A DNA stretch of 41,809 bases from Streptacidiphilus carbonis (GTDB lineage: Bacteria > Actinomycetota > Actinomycetes > Streptomycetales > Streptomycetaceae). Within the stretch, counting starts at the first letter, position 1, and each line of letters opens with the position of its first letter. Shown in pieces: positions 25,901 through 32,895 of the stretch. Under the pieces are notes generated by a model. That model was not told the DNA's origin and searched no databases. It saw only the letters and a program-made list of their open reading frames with translations. The position numbers and the translations under genes are program-made. The stretch is from positions 1-41,809 of the forward strand of contig NZ_BBPM01000035.1 in assembly GCF_000787775.1 (NCBI RefSeq), given 5' to 3'.

Positions 25901-26895
25901 TGCGCGGAACGGTCGTCAGCTCCTGGCAGCGCAACGGGTCCACACTGACGTACCACGCGGTCGTCCCGGTCGGCAGCACCGCGACCATCCGGCTGCCGCT
26001 GCTCGGCGGAGCGCAGTCCACGGTCAGGGAGGGCGGGCGTACCCTGTACGCGGCCGGCCACCGCGAGCAGGCCGACCCCGGCCTCGCCGTCGGCACGGCG
26101 GACGACCAGATGCTCACCCTCACTGCGGGCTCGGGCGACTACACCTTCACCGTGACGCCGCCCAGGACCGCCTTCACCAGCGTGTCGGTGACCGCGGCCC
26201 AGCCGGCCCCGATCACCGCGGGCGGCAGCGGCGACATCACCGCGGTGGTCGAGGCGCGGTCCACCGGCAACGGTTCGGCCACCGTGGGCGCCTCGGTGCC
26301 CGCCGGCTGGACGGCCACCGCGACCCCCGCGGCGGTCCCGCTCACCCCGGCCGCCACCGAGACCCGCAGCACCGTCCGGATCACGGTGCCGGACGGCACG
26401 CCGAGCGGGGTGTACCCGGTGACGCTGAAGGTACGGGCCCCCGACGGCTCCGTCGCCACCGCGGCCGCGCAGGTGCAGGTCTTCGGGCACTGGCCGGCCG
26501 GGACCACAGCGAGCGCGTCGAGCGAGCACGCACCCAACGTGGTCAACGGCGTGACCCGCACCTATCTGGCGTCCAACGCGATCGACGGGAACCTGTCCAC
26601 CTTCTGGAACGATGACACTCAGGGCCAGTTCCCGGACACCCTGACGGTCACGGCGCCCTCCGCGGTGCCGCTGGCCGGGGTGGGCTTCGCCTCCAACCCG
26701 GACGGCGTGCCGACCGACTTCACCGTCCAGACCTGGGACGGCTCGCAGTGGGTGACCCAGGTGCCGGTGTCCGGCAACACCGCGGTGTACCGCTGGATCC
26801 CGTTCCCCGCGCAGGTGACGACCACACAGGTACGGGTGGTGGTCACCGCCGACCAGGACGGCTCGTTCACCAGGATCGGCGAACTCGCCCCCTGA
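22918..26895 (+). CDS. Secreted multidomain GH78 alpha-L-rhamnosidase
   Basis: A 1325-residue exported enzyme with the classical GH78 layout plus extra modules. It has a signal peptide with two arginine pairs (1-36), a fibronectin-like domain (about 50-150; TYTWSVRTWNRQGEASPWS) and the rhamnosidase N-terminal beta domain (about 160-320). A discoidin-type module is inserted at about 325-483. The second beta domain then resumes (YDFGQNITGWVTV, 525-537; HFNYSGFRYAELTG). The (alpha/alpha)6 catalytic barrel begins near 630 with LDCPTREKHGWLGDA (657-671), whose Glu fits the general acid, and has IWEKWIDS and GGSIGQWFYQQLAGI later. A C-terminal beta domain, a NEW3-type domain and a second discoidin-like module (about 1195-1325) end the protein. 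GTG 22918 is preceded by GAAGGAGAA. It is the most typical GH78 enzyme of the three and the last gene of the run. Confidence 0.9.
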   Translation: MTWFGTRRGRPPRRVAFIAVLAALLAAPTAAPALAAAAPQQPPGASGSALAPTGLKVDGQNPGLPAGEARPTLSWTLNDSARAEGQTGYEIRLGTGQGHTWDSGRVASQNSTDVGYPGPALVSNKTYTWSVRTWNRQGEASPWSASASFDTGLLNPADWSAWWLQVGDGALVRGDFTVTKPVARARLYFAAQGLVEPHLNGARVDPTEVLDSSVTDYRSRVLYRDLDVTSQLRQGSNALAFMAGKGQFGGQPTFVAQLDVTYTDGSTATFGTDPTWRTTAGPVTGDDFYYGETYDARKAVAGWDTAGLDDSSWAAVHAVAPASHQVSLAQGKPVTSLDTTSCCGWSPAALTDGVDGSTDASEGYHSAIESTADSTKWVQTDLGSDQSIHQVALYPARPTNDPAGDFPAAGFPVRYLVQVSDDPTFATATTVADRTGADQPSPGTAPVVLDTDATGRYVRVTATVLRCIGTSCTFRLAELGVYGAHPATGYSAVAAIQDDTTPPTTVVTTLTPVKETRPAAGKRMYDFGQNITGWVTVTANQPAGTTVDIKKGEILDSAGEVTTSNISFSAGDPPRQTDHYTFDGSGTQSYAPHFNYSGFRYAELTGLPDGATVTVTAQEEHTAVATTGSFSSSDALLNSIQGAVAQTQLNDLQSIPLDCPTREKHGWLGDAADSDVEAMANYDMQSFYDKWLGDVVTSLNPDGSIPSVAPTNGSTGWATDPAWGTAYPQIIWDSYTQYGSKQPITANYQHVKAWVDYLGTISDADHIVVNAPTSWGDDWVATVSTPHDYFQTGFYYLDAQLLAKMANVVGNRADATKYTALATQIAAGFTKRYLDTATGVYGTGTQLSYAMPLVLGIVPAARVRTTVDRLVQDIAARDDHLTTGFVGTTLVFQALGAYGRNDVALAVAERTDYPSFGYMLGNGPGTIWEKWIDSSAPDGTSSKDHIGLGGSIGQWFYQQLAGIQPGSTGSGYSSLTLAPSVVGALTSASAQQQTVRGTVVSSWQRNGSTLTYHAVVPVGSTATIRLPLLGGAQSTVREGGRTLYAAGHREQADPGLAVGTADDQMLTLTAGSGDYTFTVTPPRTAFTSVSVTAAQPAPITAGGSGDITAVVEARSTGNGSATVGASVPAGWTATATPAAVPLTPAATETRSTVRITVPDGTPSGVYPVTLKVRAPDGSVATAAAQVQVFGHWPAGTTASASSEHAPNVVNGVTRTYLASNAIDGNLSTFWNDDTQGQFPDTLTVTAPSAVPLAGVGFASNPDGVPTDFTVQTWDGSQWVTQVPVSGNTAVYRWIPFPAQVTTTQVRVVVTADQDGSFTRIGELAP

Positions 26896-26914
26896 GCGCA
26901 CCGCAGCATCACCT

Positions 26915-26952
26915 GGCCGCGCATCCCCGCCTACCGGCAGGGGTGCGCGGCC
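26915..26952. terminator. Hairpin between convergent rhamnosidase and LysR genes
   Basis: Bases 26915-26931 pair with 26936-26952 (17 positions, one G-T wobble and one mismatch) around the loop TACC. The right arm overlaps the last codons of the LysR gene on the other strand. It probably ends transcription from both sides. Confidence 0.65.
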
Positions 26953-27827
26953 TGTGCGGCCTTCGCGTAGGCGTGCACCATCGGCCGGGTGTCGCCGGCC
27001 CGCCAGGCCAGCGCGAAGCGGGACGGCGACAGACCGCGGACCGGGAGGGTGACCACACCGCCCCGGGTCAGCAGCGGTGCGTTGCCCGCGCCGAGCAGGC
27101 AGACGCCCTGCCCGCCCACCAGCGCTTCGTAGGTCTCGTCGACCCCGCTGATCTCCGCGCCGACCAGCGGCTCCCGGCCGCCGCGCTCGTCGGTGGCCAG
27201 CCAGTGGTCCCGCAGCACCCCGGCGGTGGGCGGCAGCGCCAGGAAGGGCTGGTCCAGCAGCTCGGCGAAGTCGACGGACTCCCGTCCCGCCAGCGGATGG
27301 CTCTCCGGCAGGGCCACCAGCCGCGGCTCCTGGGCCACCACCACCCAGCCCAGCCGCTCCGGCTCGGGCTGCGGCAGCCAGACGAAGGCGACATCGCTGG
27401 AGCCGTCGGCCAGCCCGGCGCTGGGGTCGGTCCAGTCGACCTGGCGCAGGACCAGCTGCGCGTCCGGGTGGTCCGCGGTGAAACGGGACCGGATCGCCGG
27501 CAGCATCCCGTTGCGGCCCGGGCCGGTGCTCATCCCGATCACCAGCCTGGTCCGCGCCGCCGCCTTGGCCGCCGCGACCGCCCGCTCGGCCTCCGTCCAC
27601 TGCTCCAGCATCCGCCGGGCGTGCGGCAGCAGCGCGGTCCCGACGGCGGTGAGCCGCACCTCGCGGTGGTCCCGATCGAAGAGCGGCGCGCCCAGGGCGC
27701 GTTCCAGCATCCGGATCTGCTTGCTCAGTGCCGGCTGCGAGACGAACAGCAGCTCGGCCGCCCGGGTGAAGTGCAACTCCTGTGCCACCGCGGCGAAGTA
27801 GCGAAGGTCCCGCCCATGCACGTCCAT
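26931..27827 (-). CDS. LysR-family transcriptional regulator
   Basis: A 298-residue DNA-binding regulator. The N-terminal winged helix-turn-helix (LRYFAAVAQELHFTRAAELL, then FVSQPALSKQIRMLE and GAPLFDR) is typical, followed by a linker helix and a substrate-binding domain starting LVIGMSTGPGRNGMLPAI. It is transcribed divergently from the short-chain dehydrogenase, with 92 bases between them, the usual arrangement for a LysR protein and its target. Its effector is unknown. A small inverted repeat, TTGG-TT-CCAA (27881-27890), in that gap is a possible contact site but short. It converges on the last rhamnosidase gene and is probably not part of the rhamnose regulon, since no TGAAACG operator is nearby. 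Confidence 0.93.
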   Translation of the reverse strand: MDVHGRDLRYFAAVAQELHFTRAAELLFVSQPALSKQIRMLERALGAPLFDRDHREVRLTAVGTALLPHARRMLEQWTEAERAVAAAKAAARTRLVIGMSTGPGRNGMLPAIRSRFTADHPDAQLVLRQVDWTDPSAGLADGSSDVAFVWLPQPEPERLGWVVVAQEPRLVALPESHPLAGRESVDFAELLDQPFLALPPTAGVLRDHWLATDERGGREPLVGAEISGVDETYEALVGGQGVCLLGAGNAPLLTRGGVVTLPVRGLSPSRFALAWRAGDTRPMVHAYAKAAQAAHPCR

Positions 27828-27919
27828 AGCCCATGGTTATCACGGAAGGTCTTGGACGCGCGAGGCGCCGCCCAGCAGGCTTGGTTCCAACAGCGGGACA
27901 CGGACCATGAGGAGTGGCA

Positions 27920-28744
27920 ATGAGCAGGGTATGGCTGATCACCGGCGCCAACAGCGGCTTCGGCCTGGCGCTCACCGAGGCCGCGGTGGCGGCGGGCGAC
28001 GTCGTGGTCGCCACCGCCCGGCGGCCCGAGGCTCTGGCGGAGCTGGTGGCGGCCCACCCCGACCAGGTCGAGGCGGTGCGGCTGGACGTCACCGACCCGG
28101 CCGGCGTCGACGCCGTGGTCGCTGATGTGACGGAACGTCACGGCAGGATCGACGTCCTGGTCAACAATGCGGGCCGGACCCATATCGGGGCGGCGGAGGA
28201 GACCACCGACGCCGAGCTGCGCTCGCTGTTCGAGGTGCACTTCTTCGGCCCGGCGGCGCTGGTGCGGGCGGTGCTGCCGTCCATGCGCAGCCGTCGCTCC
28301 GGGGCGATCGTGCAGTTCAGCAGTATGGGCGGGCAGATGTCCTTCGCCGGCTTCTCCGCCTACAGCGCCACCAAGTTCGCCCTGGAGGGGTTCTCCGAGG
28401 CGCTCCTGGACGAGGTCGCCCCGCTGGGAATCAAGGTGCTGGTGGTGGAGCCGGGTGCGTTCCGCACCGGTCTGATGGGCAGTCGCAGCGCCAGCGCCGA
28501 GATCGACGACTACTCCGGCACCGTCGGCGCGACCCGGGCCATGGCGGCGGCCGGCGACGGCACCCAGCCCGGTGACCCGGCCAAGGCGGCCGCCGCGATC
28601 CTGGCCGCCCTGGCGGCCGAGAACACCCCGCTGCACCTGCCCCTGGGCAACGACGGGGTCGATGCGGTCCTGGGTCACCTCGACGCCGTCCGCGCCGAGG
28701 TGACGGCCTGGGAGAAGACCGCCCGCGACACCGCCCTCGACTGA
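27920..28744 (+). CDS. Short-chain dehydrogenase/reductase
   Basis: A 274-residue classical SDR oxidoreductase, NAD(P)-dependent and cytoplasmic. The cofactor motif is TGANSGFG (residues 8-15), followed by the Asp of LDVTD, the NNAG motif in VLVNNAGRTHIG, a catalytic Ser in VQFSSMGG, and the catalytic YSATK. The substrate cannot be told from sequence. GGAG 5 bases before ATG 27920 decides this start over GTG 27914. It is divergent from the LysR gene and ends in a very strong hairpin, so it is probably a single-gene unit under that regulator. Confidence 0.9.
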   Translation: MSRVWLITGANSGFGLALTEAAVAAGDVVVATARRPEALAELVAAHPDQVEAVRLDVTDPAGVDAVVADVTERHGRIDVLVNNAGRTHIGAAEETTDAELRSLFEVHFFGPAALVRAVLPSMRSRRSGAIVQFSSMGGQMSFAGFSAYSATKFALEGFSEALLDEVAPLGIKVLVVEPGAFRTGLMGSRSASAEIDDYSGTVGATRAMAAAGDGTQPGDPAKAAAAILAALAAENTPLHLPLGNDGVDAVLGHLDAVRAEVTAWEKTARDTALD

Positions 28745-28751
28745 TTCCCTC

Positions 28752-28807
28752 ACCCGGACCTCGGATCTGACGCCGCGTCGGTGCGGCGTCGGATCCGAGG
28801 TCCGGGT
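28752..28807 (+). terminator. 25-bp hairpin terminator after the SDR gene
   Basis: Bases 28752-28776 pair with 28783-28807 over 25 positions with a single G-T wobble; the loop is GTCGGT. It begins 7 bases after the SDR stop. No T run follows. The stem is much longer than usual for an intrinsic terminator. Confidence 0.8.
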
Positions 28808-28861
28808 ACGGTATCGTCGGCCCGCGTCAGGGGTGGGCGGGTACGGCGGCTGGAGGGGCTC

Positions 28862-29695
28862 GTGACGGAGGACAGGACCTGGATGCAGGGGACCGGCGAG
28901 CGGCCGCCGTCGGCGGACCTGCATCCGGAGGTCGCCCATCCCGCCCGGGTCTACGACGTGTGGCTGGGCGGCAAGGACAACTTCGCCTCCGACCGTGCCG
29001 TCGCCGAGCAGCTGGCGGCGTTGACCCCGGACGTGGTGAACGCGGCCCGGGCCAACCGGGCCTTCCTGGGCCGGGCCGTGCGCACCGTCTCGGCGCTGGG
29101 CGTCAGCCAGTTCCTGGACATAGGCACCGGCATCCCGGCGGCCGGCAACACGCACCAGGTGGCCCAGCAGGCCGACCCCTCGGCCCGGGTCGCCTACGTG
29201 GACAACGACCCGATCGTGCTCACCCACGCCAGGGCGCTGATGAGCGGCTCCGGCCACGGCGCGACCACGGTGACCCAGGCCGACCTGCGCGACCCCGAGG
29301 CGATCCTGGCCGCACCCGGGGTGCGCGACCTGCTGGACTTCAGCCGCCCGATCGCGTTGATGCTGGTCGCGGTGCTGCACTTCATCGGCGACGACCAGGA
29401 CCCGCAGGGCATCGTCAAGCGCCTGCTGGAGGCCCTGCCGACCGGCAGCCACCTGATTCTGACCCATGGCACCGGCGACACCCTGCCGCAGGAGCTGGCC
29501 CAGCGCGCCGAGCAGTCCTACGACCGGGCCGCGGCCCATCTGCACCTGCGCCCGCAGCAGGAGGTGCAGCGGTTCTTCGGCGGCGGCGAGCTGCTGGAGC
29601 CGGGCCTGGTGCTGGCGCCGTACTGGCGTCCGGACGGCCCGCTGCCCGAGGACGCCGCGCGCCTCGGCATCTACGCCGGCATCGCCCGCTACTGA
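28862..29695 (+). CDS. SAM-dependent methyltransferase, Methyltransf_19 (DUF574) family, copy 1
   Basis: A 277-residue protein of a family abundant in Streptomyces and relatives. It has the family signature HPARVYDVWLGGKDNFASDR near the N-terminus, the SAM-binding FLDIGTGIP, AYVDNDPIVLTHARALM and PIALMLVAVLHFI. The substrate is unknown for the family. GTG 28862 is chosen because GGAGG lies 5 bases upstream; a longer in-frame version would begin inside the terminator hairpin. A paralogue lies 4 kb downstream at 32896-33738. About 80 bases separate it from the phosphatase gene. Confidence 0.9.
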   Translation: MTEDRTWMQGTGERPPSADLHPEVAHPARVYDVWLGGKDNFASDRAVAEQLAALTPDVVNAARANRAFLGRAVRTVSALGVSQFLDIGTGIPAAGNTHQVAQQADPSARVAYVDNDPIVLTHARALMSGSGHGATTVTQADLRDPEAILAAPGVRDLLDFSRPIALMLVAVLHFIGDDQDPQGIVKRLLEALPTGSHLILTHGTGDTLPQELAQRAEQSYDRAAAHLHLRPQQEVQRFFGGGELLEPGLVLAPYWRPDGPLPEDAARLGIYAGIARY

Positions 29696-29706
29696 GCCGT
29701 CGGGTA

Positions 29707-29740
29707 CCGGGCCGCCTGCCACGGCACGGCGGCGTCCCGG
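29707..29740 (+). terminator. Possible terminator after methyltransferase copy 1
   Basis: CCGGG-CCGCC (29707-29716) can pair with GGCGG (29728-29732) and CCCGG (29736-29740), interrupted by a three-base bulge. It is imperfect and has no T run, so this is a weak call. Confidence 0.3.
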
Positions 29741-29776
29741 CATGCGGCGCGGCCGCATCAGGGGTATGCAAGGAGG

Positions 29777-30883
29777 ATGGATGCGCCGGAGGGGTTGACC
29801 GGGTGGCGCTCACGGCGGCCGCGGGCGGGCCTGGTGGCCGTCGCGCTGGCGGTGATGGCGGTGATCGCCGTCGCGGACGTGCTGTCCCCGTCCGACATCC
29901 ATCTGGGCCCGCTGCTGGTGGTTGCCCCGGCGTTCACGGCATCCTTCGCGGGTCCGCGGCTGACCGGGTTCATCGGACTGCTGGCGGTGCTCACCCTGGT
30001 CTGGGTGGGGCTGGCCCGCGGAGTGGTGGGGACCGAGAACCTGATGGTGCAGATCGGCTCCATGATCGCCCTCTCGGCGCTGCTGGTGGTCTTCTGCCGG
30101 CTGCGGGAACTCCGCCTCGGCGAGCTGTCCCGGGCCCGCTTCGTCTCCGAGGCCACCCAGAGGGTCCTGCTGCCGCCGATCCCGGAGGTCTCAGGACCGC
30201 TGCGGATCGCCTCGCGCTACCGCGCCGCCGAGGCGGACACCGGCATCGGCGGCGACCTGTTCGCGCTGGCCCGCACGGCCGGCAGCACCCGGCTGCTGAT
30301 CGGCGACGTCCGCGGCAAGGGGCTGTCCACCCTGGACGCCACCGCGATGCTGCTGGGCGCGTTCCGCGCGGCCGCGCACCGGGAGTCGCCGCTGCTGGAG
30401 CTGGTCTCCTACCTCGAAGGAAGCGTCTGCTGGGGGCTGGGGCAGTTCACCGAGGCCGAGGGCGACGTGGGGGAGCGGTTCATCACCGCGCTCGTGCTCG
30501 ACATCCCGGACCACGACCAGGTCGTCCACCTGGTCAACTGCGGCCACCCCCCGCCGCTGCTGCTCGGCCGCCGGCACCCGGTCCAGCTGCTGGACCGGAC
30601 GGCCCCGCCCCTCGGTCTCGGCGCCCTGGCCAGCGCCCCGTACGAGATCACCACCTTTCCCTTCGGACCCGAGGACCTGCTGCTGCTCTACACCGACGGG
30701 CTGATCGAGTCCCGGGACGGGGACGGCCGCTTCTACCCGCTGGCGGAGCGCGCGGCCCAGTGGGGCGCCCGGACGCCGGGCTCCTTCCTGGACGCGCTCT
30801 GGACGGACCTGGAGTCCCATCGGGACGGCCCGCCCCAGGACGACATCGCTCTCATCGCCCTGCGCCGCGCCGACACGCCTTAG
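29777..30883 (+). CDS. Membrane-anchored PP2C-type serine/threonine phosphatase (SpoIIE/RsbU-like)
   Basis: A 368-residue protein. Residues 18-110 hold about three membrane segments. Residues 140-365 form a PPM phosphatase domain with the metal-binding GGDLF (158-162), GDVRGKG (176-182), NCGHPPP (254-260), YTDGLIESRD (305-314) and DD (355-356). Such proteins dephosphorylate STAS-domain antagonists and thereby control sigma factors. A STAS protein is encoded 700 bases away on the other strand, but no anti-sigma kinase is in the window. AAGGAGG (29770-29776) directly abuts ATG 29777, which is unusual spacing. No better in-frame start is visible, but the true start could be TTG 29795. Its stop overlaps that of the MscS gene. 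Confidence 0.92.
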   Translation: MDAPEGLTGWRSRRPRAGLVAVALAVMAVIAVADVLSPSDIHLGPLLVVAPAFTASFAGPRLTGFIGLLAVLTLVWVGLARGVVGTENLMVQIGSMIALSALLVVFCRLRELRLGELSRARFVSEATQRVLLPPIPEVSGPLRIASRYRAAEADTGIGGDLFALARTAGSTRLLIGDVRGKGLSTLDATAMLLGAFRAAAHRESPLLELVSYLEGSVCWGLGQFTEAEGDVGERFITALVLDIPDHDQVVHLVNCGHPPPLLLGRRHPVQLLDRTAPPLGLGALASAPYEITTFPFGPEDLLLLYTDGLIESRDGDGRFYPLAERAAQWGARTPGSFLDALWTDLESHRDGPPQDDIALIALRRADTP

Positions 30884-31569
30884 GGCTCCGGCTTCTGCAG
30901 GGGCACCGGGGCGGGGGAGATCGCGGCGCTCAGGACCGCGTTGTTGGGCAGTAGGACGGCGCCGTCCTCGGTACGGAGCTGGACGAAGAGCAGGGTCATG
31001 TCGGTGACGTGGCCCTGGATCCGGCCGCCGAGGGCGCCGGACTGGATGGTCACGTCCTGGCCGACATGGAACGGGCGGGCGGTCAGCAGTACCAGCCCGG
31101 CGAAGATGTTGCCCAGCACCGGCTGCGCGGCGATGCCCACGATCACACCGGTCAGCGCGCCGCCCAGGATCAGCCTGCTCCACGGGACGTGCAGCAGGCT
31201 GAGCGCGCCCAGGACGACCAGTGCGTAGCCGCTCAGCAGGCACAGCATCCGCAGGGTGGTCACCCGGGTGTCGCCGAACCGCTGGGGCACCAGCGCCACC
31301 AGGTCCTGGGTGGCGCCGCGGACCGCGATCAGCGCGAAGACCAGGAAGACCAGGGCGCTGACCGCGGCCGCGGTGCGGTTGGCCAGCGAGTGGTGCGAGG
31401 ACGCGTCGCCCAGCACGCCCCCGTAGTACGTGGACACCCCCAGCCCGGCCAGGGCCATGGTGGTGGTCACGAGGGCCTTGCGGGTGCGGATGGCTCCGTG
31501 CCAACGGACCGGGCGGACGGCGCGGCCGCCGTTCTCCTCGGCGGAAGCGGCCTCATCTGGTGTTTTCAC
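30880..31569 (-). CDS. Small mechanosensitive channel, MscS family
   Basis: A 229-residue membrane protein. It has a hydrophilic N-terminus of about 30 residues, membrane segments at about 32-50, 66-84 and 108-130, and the pore helix GALTGVIVGIAAQPVLGNIF at about 134-153. The MscS beta-domain follows, with GRIQGHVTDMTLLFVQLRTE and VLLPNNAVLSAAI, and the protein stops soon after. It lacks the large C-terminal cytoplasmic cage of E. coli MscS. The expected role is pressure relief on osmotic downshift. GTG 31569 is preceded by ACGGAG; an in-frame extension upstream would run through the STAS gene and is not credible. It is 23 bases downstream of the STAS gene and converges with the phosphatase gene, the two stops overlapping by 4 bases. 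Confidence 0.88.
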   Translation of the reverse strand: MKTPDEAASAEENGGRAVRPVRWHGAIRTRKALVTTTMALAGLGVSTYYGGVLGDASSHHSLANRTAAAVSALVFLVFALIAVRGATQDLVALVPQRFGDTRVTTLRMLCLLSGYALVVLGALSLLHVPWSRLILGGALTGVIVGIAAQPVLGNIFAGLVLLTARPFHVGQDVTIQSGALGGRIQGHVTDMTLLFVQLRTEDGAVLLPNNAVLSAAISPAPVPLQKPEP

Positions 31570-31592
31570 GCTCCGTATTGTGCAACAGACGG

Positions 31593-31916
31593 CTAAGCCG
31601 CCGTCAGCAGCCGCGACAGCCCGGTGGCGTTCAGTACCCGGAGCAGCAGCGGGCCCGCCTGGACCAGCCGCAGCGGCACCCCGAAGTCGGCCGCCAGGTG
31701 CTGGGCCCGGATGAACACGGTGAGGCCGCCGTAGTCGCAGGAGTCGACCAGGGCGACGTCGACCTCGATCCGGCGCACCTGGGGGTCGATGAGCAGCGAC
31801 TCCAGGGCCTCGTCGAGCAGCGCGTCGGCGCTGCGGTCGACGCGCCCCGCGAGCATGATCTCCGCGGTGGCGGAGCCCTCCGGTACGAGCACGGTCACGG
31901 CTGAAATCTCGCCCAT
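31593..31916 (-). CDS. STAS-domain protein, atypical anti-sigma-factor antagonist
   Basis: A 107-residue single-domain STAS protein with the usual order of strands and helices (EIMLAGRVDRSADALLDEAL, RIEVDVALVDSCDYGG, GVPLRLVQAGPLLLRVLNATGL). In SpoIIAA-type antagonists the loop reads DSSGL, and the first Ser is phosphorylated by the anti-sigma kinase. Here the loop reads DYGGL (61-65), so that Ser is replaced by Tyr and the next by Gly. It may be a constitutively unphosphorylated antagonist or have another role. It precedes the MscS gene on the same strand, so the two may form an operon. The PP2C phosphatase nearby would be the natural partner of a normal antagonist. Confidence 0.82.
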   Translation of the reverse strand: MGEISAVTVLVPEGSATAEIMLAGRVDRSADALLDEALESLLIDPQVRRIEVDVALVDSCDYGGLTVFIRAQHLAADFGVPLRLVQAGPLLLRVLNATGLSRLLTAA

Positions 31917-32006
31917 GAATCCCCCGATGCCGCAACAATAGTGGGCAGCAAGCTAGTTGAACCGGCCGCGGCTCGTACACGACATCCGCAGGTTCCTGGG
32001 GGCATC

Positions 32007-32231
32007 GTGTCTCTGTCGTTACCGCCGGGGCCGGGGAGCAGCGCATCCGGGAGCCGTCTGCTGGGCGGCGAGCTGCCGGTCACCCGGCTGGGCCACGGCA
32101 CCGTGCAGCTGACCGGGCCCGGCGTCCGGGGGGACGCCGAGGACCCGGCCGAGGCGGGACGCGTGCTGCGGCGAGCCGTCGAGCCGGGCCGTCCGTTCAT
32201 CGACACCGCCGACGCCTGTACGGCGGCGTGA
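32007..32231 (+). pseudogene. Remnant of an aldo/keto reductase (N-terminal fragment)
   Basis: A 74-codon frame from GTG 32007 shows the N-terminus of an aldo/keto reductase: LGGELPVTRLGHGTVQLTGP, then EDPAEAGRVLRRAV and FIDTADA. The match ends there. In intact members FIDTADAYG continues with the catalytic Tyr and about 230 more residues. Here the frame reads DTADACTAA and stops 3 bases before the end of msrA, so the catalytic Tyr is lost. The rest of the gene is not present in the window. The simplest reading is a deletion remnant next to msrA. Confidence 0.75.
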
Positions 32232-32234
32232 CGG

Positions 32235-32738
32235 CTACCGGCGCGGCAGCTTCCAGCCCGGGCGCGGGAAGTGGCAGGTGTAGCCGTCGGGGTAGCGCTC
32301 CAGGTAGTCCTGGTGCTCCGGCTCGGCCTCCCAGAAGTCGCCGACGGGCTCGACCTCGGTGACGACCTTGCCGGGCCACAGGCCGCTGGCCTCCACGTCG
32401 GCGATGGTGTCCAGGGCGGTGCGGTACTGCTCCGCGTCCGCGTAGAAGATCGCGGAGCGGTAGCTGGCGCCGATGTCGTTGCCCTGCCGGTCCACCGTGG
32501 TGGGGTCGTGGATCTGGAAGAAGAACTCCAGCAGGTCGCGGTAGGAGGTCCTGGCGGGGTCGTACTCGATCTCGATCGCCTCGGCGTGCGAGCCGTGGTT
32601 GCGGTAGGTGGCGTTGGGGGTGTCCCCGCCGGAGTACCCCACCCGGGTGCGGGTCACCCCGGGCAGCTTGCGGATCAGGTCCTGCATGCCCCAGAAACAA
32701 CCACCGGCCAGAACGGCCTTCTCCGTGTCCCCAGCCAT
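32235..32738 (-). CDS. msrA: Peptide-methionine (S)-S-oxide reductase
   Basis: A 167-residue cytoplasmic repair enzyme that reduces methionine S-sulfoxide in proteins. The catalytic motif GGCFWG (Cys14) and family stretches [33 protein letters not shown] and YRSAIFY are intact, and a likely resolving cysteine is at 155 near the C-terminus ([10 protein letters not shown]). Length is normal. ATG 32738 is preceded by TGAGGGAGAAGCC on the minus strand, a good ribosome site. It is divergent from methyltransferase copy 2 and closely abuts the aldo/keto reductase remnant. Confidence 0.96.
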   Translation of the reverse strand: MAGDTEKAVLAGGCFWGMQDLIRKLPGVTRTRVGYSGGDTPNATYRNHGSHAEAIEIEYDPARTSYRDLLEFFFQIHDPTTVDRQGNDIGASYRSAIFYADAEQYRTALDTIADVEASGLWPGKVVTEVEPVGDFWEAEPEHQDYLERYPDGYTCHFPRPGWKLPRR

Positions 32739-32749
32739 GGCTTCTCCCT

Positions 32750-32775
32750 CAGTCTCGTCGGGCAGTCTCGTCGGG
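32750..32775. repeat. Tandem 13-base repeat upstream of msrA
   Basis: CAGTCTCGTCGGG occurs twice head to tail (32750-32762 and 32763-32775), in the 5' untranslated or promoter region of msrA. It could be a slippage product or a pair of binding sites. Confidence 0.75.
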
Positions 32776-32895
32776 GCCGAACGCTCCGCTCGGCTCCACT
32801 CTTGCCGGGGCCGTCGCCGGGGTCAAACGAAGGGGCGGCAGGGGCTAGTCTGTGCATGATCGTTGGGCTTGCGTTCGAGCGAGTAGGGTGGCGTC

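Noticed and set aside
23395..28092. A 1565-codon frame antisense to the third rhamnosidase and beyond
   Set aside because: It is a shadow produced by high third-position GC. It crosses a well-supported rhamnosidase, LysR gene and SDR gene and has no recognisable domain.
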